15,149 bases of DNA, taken from positions 1-15,149 of the forward strand of contig CAZKDJ010000093.1 of NCBI GenBank assembly GCA_964551295.1, read 5' to 3'. This document shows positions 6,278-13,194 of this stretch, piece by piece. Positions within the stretch are counted from its first letter, which is position 1; every line of letters begins with the position of its first letter. The stretch is from JAFGED01 sp964551295. Lineage in GTDB: Bacteria; Chloroflexota; Anaerolineae; B4-G1. The notes beneath the pieces are model-generated. The model was not told the origin of the DNA. It made no database searches and saw only the letters and a list, made by a program, of their open reading frames with translations. The position numbers and the translations under genes are program-made.

Positions 6278-7690
6278 ATGGGCACATTGGTTATGAAATT
6301 CGGCGGCACGTCGGTCGGCAGCGTCGAGGCCATCGACCAGGCCACCGACATCGTGCTGGACCTTTCAAAGCAGTGGGATAACCTGGTCGTCGTCGTCTCG
6401 GCCATGAGCGGCGTGACCGACGCCCTGATCGAGAGCGCCCGGACGGCGGTGACGGAAGAGGAAGGGGTCTTTCGCGCCATCATCACCAACCTGCGGACCA
6501 AGCACCACGACACCATTGAGGTCCTGCTGCCCCCAGGCAGCGAACGGGATCACCTGCTCTCGACGGTGGACGGACTGCTGGACGAGCTGGGCGCCTTTTG
6601 CCACTCGATCCACATCCTGGGCGAGGTCACCCCGCGGGCGATGGACGCCATCACGTCGATGGGCGAGCGCACGAACGCCCGCACCGTGGCCGCCTTGCTG
6701 CGCCACAAAGGCGGCAAGAGCCAGGCGGTGGACGCCACCGAGTTGATCATCACCGACGACAAGCATCAGAACGCCGCGCCGCTGATGGACAGGACCCGCG
6801 AAAAAACTCGGGCGCAGTTGACGCCGATGTTGAAAGTTGGCATCGTGCCCATGGTGACCGGTTTCGTCGGGGCGACGGAGGAAGGGGTAACGACGACGCT
6901 AGGGCGCGGCGGCAGCGACTATACCGCCGCCATCCTAGCCGACTGCCTGGACGCCGACCAGGTGTGGATGTGGAACGACGTGGACGGGGTGATGACCGCC
7001 AATCCGCGCATCGTGCCGGATGCCCGCGTCATCCCCGTCCTCTCCTCCAGCGAGATGGGCGAGCTGGCCTATTTTGGGGCCAAGGTGCTGCATCCCAAGA
7101 CGGTCCTGCCGGTCGTCCAACGGGACATCCCGCTGTGGGTCAAGAACACCTTCAACCCCACCGCCCCCGGCACGCGCATCGTCGCCAAGACGGAGAATGA
7201 TAAAGGCAAAATCAAGGCGGTCACCGCCATCAAGGGCATGAGCATGGTGATCGTCGAGGGACGCGGCATGATCGGCGTGCCCGGCATCGCTGCCCGCACC
7301 TTCTCCGCCGTCGCTGGCCAGGGGGCCAACGTGCTGATGATCATCCAGGCCTCGTCGGAGCAATCGATCTGCTTCCTGATCCCCACGCAGACGGTGCCGC
7401 CGGTGGTCAAGGCGCTGGAGGAGGAAATGGAGCGCGAGTTGGCCCGCAGGGACATCGACCGCATCTCGTCGCGCGATAACGTGGTCATCGTCACCGCCGT
7501 GGGCGCGGGGTTGCGCGATACCCCCGGCATCTCGGCCAAAGTCTTTGGCGCGCTGGGCCAGGCCAATATCAACGTCATCGCCATCGCCCAGGGGTCGAGC
7601 GAGTGTGGACTATCCCTCGTCGTCGCCGCCGATGACGCCGTGGGCGCGGTGCAGCAGATTCACGGCCAGGTCATTCTCAACGGTGGGTAA
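6278..7690 (+). CDS. lysC: Aspartate kinase with two ACT domains
   Basis: The enzyme phosphorylates aspartate, the first committed step for lysine, threonine and methionine. The 470-aa product opens with MKFGGTSVGS (6-15), the amino-acid-kinase nucleotide loop. It continues with SMGERTNARTVAALL, GFVGATEEGVTTTLGRGGSDYTA (substrate and ATP site), and FGAKVLHPKT. Two ACT domains follow at about 320-385 (EGRGMIGVPGIAARTF, then QASSEQSICFL) and 401-465 (VGAGLRDTPGISAKVF, then QGSSECGLSLVV), typical of feedback-regulated enzymes. I chose ATG 6278 because GGGGGAGG (6263-6270) precedes it and the kinase motif starts at once. The in-frame TTG at 6251, overlapping the hom stop, would add nine unconserved residues. 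hom and lysC are separate here, whereas ThrA fuses them in the opposite order. Allosteric effector not deducible from sequence alone. Confidence 0.96.
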   Translation: MGTLVMKFGGTSVGSVEAIDQATDIVLDLSKQWDNLVVVVSAMSGVTDALIESARTAVTEEEGVFRAIITNLRTKHHDTIEVLLPPGSERDHLLSTVDGLLDELGAFCHSIHILGEVTPRAMDAITSMGERTNARTVAALLRHKGGKSQAVDATELIITDDKHQNAAPLMDRTREKTRAQLTPMLKVGIVPMVTGFVGATEEGVTTTLGRGGSDYTAAILADCLDADQVWMWNDVDGVMTANPRIVPDARVIPVLSSSEMGELAYFGAKVLHPKTVLPVVQRDIPLWVKNTFNPTAPGTRIVAKTENDKGKIKAVTAIKGMSMVIVEGRGMIGVPGIAARTFSAVAGQGANVLMIIQASSEQSICFLIPTQTVPPVVKALEEEMERELARRDIDRISSRDNVVIVTAVGAGLRDTPGISAKVFGALGQANINVIAIAQGSSECGLSLVVAADDAVGAVQQIHGQVILNGG

Positions 7691-7740
7691 GGGAAATTTG
7701 TCAAACGCCGTTTACGTCCATCGTCCGCGGGCATTTTTCT

Positions 7741-7809
7741 GGACACGAAAAAACGCGAAGAACACGGTTAAAAGCTAAAAATCTGTGCAGTCCGTGTTCA
7801 TCCGTGTCC
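7741..7809. repeat. Intergenic inverted repeat between lysC and asd
   Basis: The 170-nt gap between lysC and asd contains nested complementary blocks: GGACACG (7741-7747) with CGTGTCC (7803-7809), and GAACACGG (7760-7767) with CCGTGTTC (7792-7799). These form one long imperfect hairpin. From memory, the right arm resembles a widespread bacterial intergenic repeat of the form ATCCGTGTTCATCCGTGTCC, so it may be a mobile or REP-like insertion. No T-run follows, so termination is unlikely; the hairpin may affect mRNA stability between the two genes. Confidence 0.6.
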
Positions 7810-7816
7810 GAAAGAC

Positions 7817-7844
7817 TTGGTCGCGGCATCTACCGCGCTATTAT
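7817..7844 (+). promoter_or_regulatory. Weak candidate promoter before asd
   Basis: TATTAT (7839-7844) matches the -10 consensus at five of six bases. TTGGTC (7817-7822) is a poor -35, 16 bp upstream. A start near 7851 would leave almost no leader before the ribosome site, so this is only a possibility; asd can equally be read from the T-box promoter. Confidence 0.25.
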
Positions 7845-7860
7845 ACGAGGAGAAAGTAAA

Positions 7861-8943
7861 ATGAAGAAAATGAGCGTAGGCGTCATCGGCGCCACGGGTA
7901 TGGTGGGTCAAAATTATCTGCGGCTGCTCAAAGATCATCCCTGGTTCGAGGTGACTCACGTCGCCGCTTCGCCCCGCTCGGTGGGCAAGCCGTACGCCAA
8001 GGCCGTGGCCGGGCGCTGGGTGATGGACGAGGACATCCCGGCTGGCGTGGCAGACCTGATCGTCGGTGACGCCGGCGATGTGGCGGCGGCCAAGGGGAAA
8101 TGCAAACTGGTATTCTCGGCCGTCAATATGGACAAGCAGGCCGTGCGCGAGTTGGAGGAGGCGTACGCCGGCAACGACATCCCCGTCGTCTCCAACAACT
8201 CCGCCCACCGCTGGACGGCGGACGTGCCGATGTTCATTCCCGAGGTCAACCCGCACCACGCCGACATCATCCCCTTCCAGCGCAGGAACCGGGGATGGAA
8301 CAAGGGACTGATCGCCGTCAAGCCCAATTGCAGCCTGCAGAGCTACCTGCCCGCCGTCTACCCGCTGATGGCAGCGGGATATCCCGTGGAATCCATCTTT
8401 GTCGCCACGCTGCAGGGAGTCTCCGGCGCGGGCTATCCCGGTCCCGCGTCCATCGACATGATCGACAACGTGGTGCCCTTCATCGGCGGCGAGGAGGAAA
8501 AGACGGAGCAGGAGCCGCTCAAGATCCTGGGCACCATCGAGGACGGCAAGTTCGTCAATGACAACTCGCTCAAGATTGCGGCCCACTGCAACCGCGTGCC
8601 CGTCATCGATGGCCACACCGCCTGCGTCAGCCTAAAGTTCAAGGCGCAGAAGCCATCGCTGGACGAGATCGTCGCCATCTGGCGCGCGTTCGAGGGCGAG
8701 CCGCAGCAGCTTGACCTGCCCTCTGCACCCAAGCCGTGCATCGTCTACCAGGAGGAGCGGGACCGGCCCCAGCCGCGCAAGGACCGGGACGCCGGCGGGG
8801 CGATGGCCATCACCGTCGGGCGGCTGCGCGAGTGTCCCGTGTTCGATATCCGCTTCGTGGCCCTCTCGCACAACACGGTGCGTGGCGCGGCCGGCGGCGC
8901 GATCCTGAGCGCGGAGCTTCTCAAGGCCAAGGGATACCTGTAA
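7861..8943 (+). CDS. asd: Aspartate-semialdehyde dehydrogenase (archaeal/fungal type)
   Basis: The enzyme reduces aspartyl phosphate to aspartate semialdehyde with NADPH, linking lysC to hom. The 360-aa protein has the Rossmann loop GVIGATGMVG (7-16), SNNSAHRW, the active-site Cys in KPNCSLQ (C157), GVSGAGYPG, HCNRVPVIDGH with the catalytic His (H252), and a C-terminal LSHNTVRGAAGGAIL. PNCS in place of the usual enterobacterial GNCT/PNCTV context, together with the overall length, marks the archaeal/fungal subfamily. AGGAG (7848-7852) lies 8 nt before ATG 7861, and the glycine loop begins six codons later. An in-frame GTG at 7804 would add 19 unconserved residues, partly encoded by the upstream repeat, and is rejected. 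It is separated from lysC by 170 nt but belongs to the same pathway block. Confidence 0.95.
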   Translation: MKKMSVGVIGATGMVGQNYLRLLKDHPWFEVTHVAASPRSVGKPYAKAVAGRWVMDEDIPAGVADLIVGDAGDVAAAKGKCKLVFSAVNMDKQAVRELEEAYAGNDIPVVSNNSAHRWTADVPMFIPEVNPHHADIIPFQRRNRGWNKGLIAVKPNCSLQSYLPAVYPLMAAGYPVESIFVATLQGVSGAGYPGPASIDMIDNVVPFIGGEEEKTEQEPLKILGTIEDGKFVNDNSLKIAAHCNRVPVIDGHTACVSLKFKAQKPSLDEIVAIWRAFEGEPQQLDLPSAPKPCIVYQEERDRPQPRKDRDAGGAMAITVGRLRECPVFDIRFVALSHNTVRGAAGGAILSAELLKAKGYL

Positions 8944-8952
8944 TCATCCGTC

Positions 8953-8975
8953 GTCACGCTGATAGCGTGACCTAC
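8953..8975 (-). repeat. REP-like hairpin, GTAG-headed (copy 3)
   Basis: On the minus strand this reads GTAG, GTCACGCT, ATC, AGCGTGAC: 23 nt, an 8-bp perfect stem with a 3-nt loop. Size and the GTAG foot equal the two copies near 5034-5087, though the stem sequence differs. It lies in the 42-nt gap between asd and the next gene. A terminator role is unlikely because no T-run follows on either side. Confidence 0.5.
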
Positions 8976-8985
8976 TTGATGCAAG

Positions 8986-9447
8986 ATGAAAAAATCAAAC
9001 GACTCAATCATCCGCCACGCAATAGAAGCCGACCTGGACGCGTTGCTCGCCTTGTACACGTACCTGAACCCCAACGACGCCCGCCTGCCTGCGCGGGCGG
9101 AAATCGTCGCACTATGGAAAAGGATCGTTGCCAACCCTATGCTCACTTACTTTGTGGCCGAGCAAGAGGGCAGACTCGTTTCCTCGTGCAACCTGGCCAT
9201 CATCCCCAACCTGACCCGCGGCGCGAGGCCGTTCGGCGTGATCGAGAACGTGATCACACACCCCGATTTTCGGAGACAGGGATTGGCAAAACAAGTCCTC
9301 GACCACGCGGTAGACACCGCCAGGCAAGCAGGCTGCTACAAGGTGATGCTGCTATCCGGTGCCAAACGCACAGAGGCCCACGCGCTCTACGAAAAGGTGG
9401 GCTTTAGGAAGGACACCAAGGTCGGGTTTGACCTCAGGCTCCTGTGA
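8986..9447 (+). CDS. GNAT-family N-acetyltransferase
   Basis: The 153-aa protein fits a single GNAT domain. Motif A is VIENVITHPDFRRQGLAKQVL (85-105), with RRQGLA as the acetyl-CoA pyrophosphate loop. Motif B is near ALYEKVGFRKD (133-143). GNAT enzymes transfer an acyl group from CoA to an amine; the acceptor here is unknown. The ribosome site before ATG 8986 is weak and partly replaced by the REP-like hairpin just upstream. It ends 11 nt before the dehydratase gene, so they are probably co-transcribed. Confidence 0.85.
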   Translation: MKKSNDSIIRHAIEADLDALLALYTYLNPNDARLPARAEIVALWKRIVANPMLTYFVAEQEGRLVSSCNLAIIPNLTRGARPFGVIENVITHPDFRRQGLAKQVLDHAVDTARQAGCYKVMLLSGAKRTEAHALYEKVGFRKDTKVGFDLRLL

Positions 9448-9458
9448 GGTAGGACGTT

Positions 9459-10379
9459 ATGGCACTGCACATCCACACACCACTCGTCGAATCGTTCCCA
9501 TTGAGCGAGAGAACCGGCAAGCGCATCTTGCTCAAAATGGAGAACCTGCAGCCGTCCGGCTCCTTCAAGATCCGCGGCATTGGCTTGCTATGCCAACAAG
9601 GCAAGAATGACGGGATCAGTCACTTTGTCTCCTCATCTGGGGGCAACGCGGGCTACGCCGCCGCGTACGCCGGGAGAAAGCTGGGCGTCCAGACCACCGT
9701 CTTTGTCCCCGAGACGACGCCGCCCGACGCCAGGCGCAAGATCGCGTCGCAAGGGGCCGAGGTCAAGGTCGCCGGCAGCGTGTGGGACGAGGCGGACCTG
9801 GAAGCACGCGCACTGGCAGAAAAAGTCGACGGGCTGTACATCTCGCCCTTCGATCACCCCCTCATCTGGGAGGGCCACGCCACGCTCATCGACGAGATCG
9901 CGGACGAGATAGAGAAGCCGGACACCATCGTCCTCTCCGTGGGAGGCGGCGGCCTGCTGTGCGGCGTCATCGAGGGGCTGCGACGAAATGGCTGGCAGGA
10001 CGTGGCCGTCCTCGCCGTCGAGACCGAGGGCACTGCGTCCCTGGCCACTTCGCTGGAGCAGGGCCGGCTGGTCACTCTGAACAAGATCACGGGGGTGGCG
10101 ACGAGCCTGGGGGCCAAGACGGTCGCACGGGAGGCCTTTGAACGCGCGCGGCAACACCCTGTCCAGTCGGTCGTCGTCACCGATGGAGAGGCCATCGACG
10201 CCTGCGTCCGGTTCGCCGACGAGCACCGCTGCCTGGTCGAGCCGGCGTGCGGGGCATCGCTGGCCCTGGCCTACAGCAGGCCGGCCAGCCTGGCGGGGGT
10301 GGAATCGGTGGTGATCATCGTATGTGGAGGGATAGGGATTACCTTGAACAAAATCCAACAATGGAGGGAGGGCCGATGA
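9459..10379 (+). CDS. PLP-dependent L-serine/L-threonine dehydratase (SDS-like)
   Basis: The 306-aa protein is a fold-type II PLP enzyme that deaminates serine to pyruvate or threonine to 2-oxobutyrate. ENLQPSGSFKIRG (28-40) carries the PLP lysine (K37). SSGGNAG (59-65) binds the substrate carboxylate and SVGGGGLLCG (160-169) the PLP phosphate. EPACG (261-265) and VCGG (288-291) are near the pyridine nitrogen, with Cys where bacterial threonine dehydratases often have Ser. These features and the compact length, without a C-terminal regulatory ACT domain, match the eukaryote-like serine dehydratase (SDS) group rather than biosynthetic IlvA. ATG 9459 follows GAGGTAGG (about 9446-9453). The stop overlaps the next start as ATGA. 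In a threonine locus it could feed isoleucine synthesis or remove excess; substrate preference is not proven. Confidence 0.9.
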   Translation: MALHIHTPLVESFPLSERTGKRILLKMENLQPSGSFKIRGIGLLCQQGKNDGISHFVSSSGGNAGYAAAYAGRKLGVQTTVFVPETTPPDARRKIASQGAEVKVAGSVWDEADLEARALAEKVDGLYISPFDHPLIWEGHATLIDEIADEIEKPDTIVLSVGGGGLLCGVIEGLRRNGWQDVAVLAVETEGTASLATSLEQGRLVTLNKITGVATSLGAKTVAREAFERARQHPVQSVVVTDGEAIDACVRFADEHRCLVEPACGASLALAYSRPASLAGVESVVIIVCGGIGITLNKIQQWREGR

Positions 10380-11575
10380 AGATCATCGTCCCCGCCATCG
10401 GCTCGCGAGGCGACGTACAGCCCTACATCGCCCTATGTCAGGGGTTGCAGCGGGCCGGGCACGAGGCCATCCTGGCGACCAACCCCAAGATGCGCGCCCT
10501 GGTCGAACGATACGACGTGGCCTGCGCGCCCGTCGGCCCGCCGGTCGACATGGGAATGGAGGGGGCCAGGCTCTACGCACAGGCAGGCAAGCGCTGGTGG
10601 CTGGGACTTTGGCGCACGATGCAGCTCAGCTTCCGGTTGGTCCAGGACTCGTATCCAGACATCCTGACGCTGTGCCGCGGGGCCGACGTGGTGGTGGCGA
10701 CCGACGTCGCCGCCGGGACCGCCGAGGCGGCCAAGCTCAGCCTGCCGTGGGTCAGCGCCACGCTCCAGCCCTCCCGCATCCCCAAGCCATCGCCCTCCTT
10801 CCTTTCGAGCATCGTCTGGGGCATTGTGGGCGCACTGATGATGGCCCCCCTGAACCGCTTCCACCGGCGCGTGGGCGTGGAACCGGTGAAAGGGGTGTCG
10901 GGCACGCTTTCGAAGCGGCTGACGATGGTGCCCATCAGCCCACACGTCACCCCACCCGATCCGCAGTGGCCGCCCTACGCGCACGTCACCGGCTATTGGA
11001 CCGCTCACCAGTCGGAGACTTGGACGCCGCCCGCCGACCTGCTGGCATTCCTGGAGGCGGGCGAGCGGCCCATAGCCGTCAGCCTCGGGGCGATGAGCCT
11101 GGCAGGTGAAGAGACGCGCCAGGCGGCGCTGATGGCGCTCGAAGCGATACAGCAGGCGGGCAGGCGCGCTATCGTGCAGGGGTGGGACGAGGCCCTGGCC
11201 GGCGTCGACCTGCCGGAGACCGTCTACCACGCCGGGCCGATGCCCCACACCTGGCTCTTTGACCGGGTGAGCGCCGTCGTGCACCACGGTGGATTCGGCA
11301 CCACCGGCTCGGCGCTGTGCGCGGGCAAGCCGGCCGTCGTCGTGCCGCACATCATCGACCAGCACCTGTGGGCCAGGCGCGTTCACGAGTTGGGCGTCGG
11401 CCCGGGGCCGGTTCCCCGCGCCAATTTGACGGCCGAGGGATTAGCCGAGGCCATCACACAGGCCACGGGCGACGCCGGAATGCGTGCGCGGGCGGCCAAG
11501 CTGGGCGAGCAGATTCGCGGCGAGCCAGACGGTGTAACTGTCGCCATACAACTCATCGAAGAGGCTCTAAAATGA
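10376..11575 (+). CDS. GT1/UGT-type glycosyltransferase (sterol glucosyltransferase-like)
   Basis: The 399-aa protein has the two Rossmann domains of GT-B enzymes. The N-terminal domain opens with MKIIVPAIGSRGDVQPYIAL (1-20), the SRGDVQP acceptor-domain signature of sterol, macrolide and rhamnosyl glycosyltransferases. The C-terminal domain has HAGPMPHTWLF, then HHGGFGTT (303-310), and VVPHIIDQHLWA, the donor nucleotide-sugar site. It transfers a sugar to a lipid or small molecule, probably at the cytoplasmic membrane face; the acceptor cannot be told. ATG 10376 overlaps the dehydratase stop by four bases and is preceded by GGAGGGAGG (10363-10371). A longer in-frame GTG start at 10247 lies well inside the upstream gene and before the first strand of the fold, so it is rejected. 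Confidence 0.9.
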   Translation: MKIIVPAIGSRGDVQPYIALCQGLQRAGHEAILATNPKMRALVERYDVACAPVGPPVDMGMEGARLYAQAGKRWWLGLWRTMQLSFRLVQDSYPDILTLCRGADVVVATDVAAGTAEAAKLSLPWVSATLQPSRIPKPSPSFLSSIVWGIVGALMMAPLNRFHRRVGVEPVKGVSGTLSKRLTMVPISPHVTPPDPQWPPYAHVTGYWTAHQSETWTPPADLLAFLEAGERPIAVSLGAMSLAGEETRQAALMALEAIQQAGRRAIVQGWDEALAGVDLPETVYHAGPMPHTWLFDRVSAVVHHGGFGTTGSALCAGKPAVVVPHIIDQHLWARRVHELGVGPGPVPRANLTAEGLAEAITQATGDAGMRARAAKLGEQIRGEPDGVTVAIQLIEEALK

Positions 11576-12285
11576 TCCTAGTGCGCAAAGCCACATCAAC
11601 CCACATACCCGGCATCGCTGCCATCGTCCGCAACGCCTGGGAACAGGACATCCTGCCCGACGTGTGCGAGGCCCAGACCCGCTGCCAGGCCTGCGCCCTG
11701 TACGTCGCGGCGGACGGGGACGACGTCGCCGGGTTTGTGTCAGCGTTCCCGACGGTGGACAAGGACGGGAAGCGCCGCTGGGAGGTCGACCTGCTGGCCG
11801 TGCGACCTGCCAGTCAGGGACAGGGCCTGGGCCAGAAGCTGGTCGAAGTGGCGTGCGAGGACGAAAGAGCGCACAGCGCTCCCCTGGCACGCGCGGCCAT
11901 CCACGTGGACAACGTCGCCAGCCAGAGGACATTCGAGAAAGCGGGATTCACGACCGATGGCGAAATTCACAAGCTGCTGATCTGGACGCCCACCCGCGAC
12001 ACCGGCCCCATCGTCTATGGCGGGAGCGTGACCCTCGTGCCAGTGGACACGCTGACCTACCGCGGGCTATGGCTGGAGGGACTGACGGCGTACAACGTCG
12101 ACACAGAGGAGCAGCGCAGCGCCGTGCAGATGGCACGCTCGATCATCGCCTGGGAAGGGCGTCACAACACGGGGGCCATGGTCCCCGCCGTCGGCTCGCA
12201 CCGCCTGGCCTCCGACCTGGAAGCGTCGTCAAAGATGGTCGGCAAGTACCAATGGTTTATCAAAACACTGGATGTGCAGAGATGA
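11572..12285 (+). CDS. GNAT-family acetyltransferase with C-terminal extension
   Basis: The product is 237 aa. Residues about 1-140 form a GNAT domain: VDLLAVRPASQGQGLGQKLV (72-91) is the acetyl-CoA loop with QGQGLG, and HVDNVASQRTFEKAGFTTDG (111-130) is the typical second motif. Residues 150-237 form an extra region that I do not recognise. The acceptor substrate is unknown. ATG 11572 overlaps the preceding stop as ATGA and the stop overlaps the next ATG in the same way, implying translational coupling. An in-frame longer start inside the glycosyltransferase gene is not credible. Confidence 0.82.
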   Translation: MILVRKATSTHIPGIAAIVRNAWEQDILPDVCEAQTRCQACALYVAADGDDVAGFVSAFPTVDKDGKRRWEVDLLAVRPASQGQGLGQKLVEVACEDERAHSAPLARAAIHVDNVASQRTFEKAGFTTDGEIHKLLIWTPTRDTGPIVYGGSVTLVPVDTLTYRGLWLEGLTAYNVDTEEQRSAVQMARSIIAWEGRHNTGAMVPAVGSHRLASDLEASSKMVGKYQWFIKTLDVQR

Positions 12286-13180
12286 ACGTGCGCCTGGATC
12301 AGATCACCGAGGAACTCGATACATTCTTTAGAATAGACGGCCTGCCACCCGATTCACCGTTCAGCCGCCTGGTTCCCCAGGTGTACGAGGAGACAGGCGT
12401 TGAGCTCGGTCGCTATCTCCAGCAGAGCTTTCTGGAGGCCTTTCACGGGTTGATGGTCCACAACGGCCAAAGCGTGTCCCAGATCTATCTCACTGTGTTT
12501 CTGAGCGAAGAGATCTTGACAAGATTTTTGCTCGGGGCAAAAGAAACGTACTCGTCATCTCCCACCATCCCCTGGTGATGGAGACGAGCAACCGCGGCTT
12601 TCTATCCCTCTCCGAGGGGTATTTCGAGGAAATGCAGGAGCGGGCCGTATCCGTCTACATACTGCATACTCCTCTGGACGTCCACGACGAGATATCGACG
12701 TCCAGAGCTTTGGCCAGAGAAGTAGGTATTAAAGAACTTGCAGGAAGCTACTATCAGGGCCCAGGTGGGCCTGCGGGCAGATGTGGCCGCCTTCCCGATC
12801 CTATCACGCTCGAGAACTTTTTGAGGCGTGTGGCCCAGGTTACAAGGGTAAACGACCTGCACTTTATCAGGAATCGAAAGACCGTTCACACCGTCGGTGT
12901 TATCGCAGGTGGCACCGATGCCAAGGGCATCCTGGAAACCGCCACATTGGGATGCGACACGCTGCTCACGGGCACCTATTATAATCAGGGCCAAACCGAG
13001 ATCGGGCAGTAGTACCGAGACGAGTTTGAAAAGATTAGGGACGACTTGGAGATTAACCTCGTCGAGGCTTCGCACTACGCCACAGAAGCCATAGTCATGC
13101 AAATGGACATGGTATACTTTTGCGCCAACCATCTTGGGATCGATGGCGAGTTTGTTCCGCAAGATAATCCCTGGTATTAG
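12282..13180 (+). pseudogene. Nif3/DUF34-like gene, broken by a frameshift and a stop codon
   Basis: Conceptual joining of two frames gives about 299 codons of a Nif3-like (NGG1-interacting factor 3, DUF34) metal-binding protein. The first frame runs from ATG 12282. At about 12516-12518 the frame must shift: SEEIL (frame 1) continues as DKIFARGKRNVLV in the frame used from 12518 on, as if one G had been lost from TTGGAC. The second frame carries SHHP (12560-12571), HTPLDVH (12665-12685), GGTD, and after an in-frame TAG at 13010-13012 it resumes with YRDEFEKIRDD and SHYATE (13070-13087), ending at TAG 13178-13180. These His/Asp/Glu motifs are the metal ligands of the family. TAG stands beside a TAC, so a single change from a Tyr codon is likely. 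Both lesions could be real decay or assembly/sequencing errors. DUF34 function is poorly defined. Confidence 0.75.
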
Positions 13181-13194
13181 CAGAGGAAATTCAG

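Noticed and set aside
7804..7860. GTG start for asd
   Set aside because: The extension overlaps the intergenic repeat; ATG 7861 has AGGAG at ideal spacing and the Rossmann motif follows at once.
7798..8616. 272-aa minus-strand open frame
   Set aside because: Antisense shadow of asd.
10433..11386. 317-aa minus-strand open frame
   Set aside because: Antisense shadow of the glycosyltransferase; His/Gly/Arg-rich with no family motifs.
13010..13012. TAG read as pyrrolysine or other recoding in the Nif3-like gene
   Set aside because: An independent frameshift is present upstream and Nif3 proteins are not known to carry pyrrolysine; decay or sequence error is simpler.
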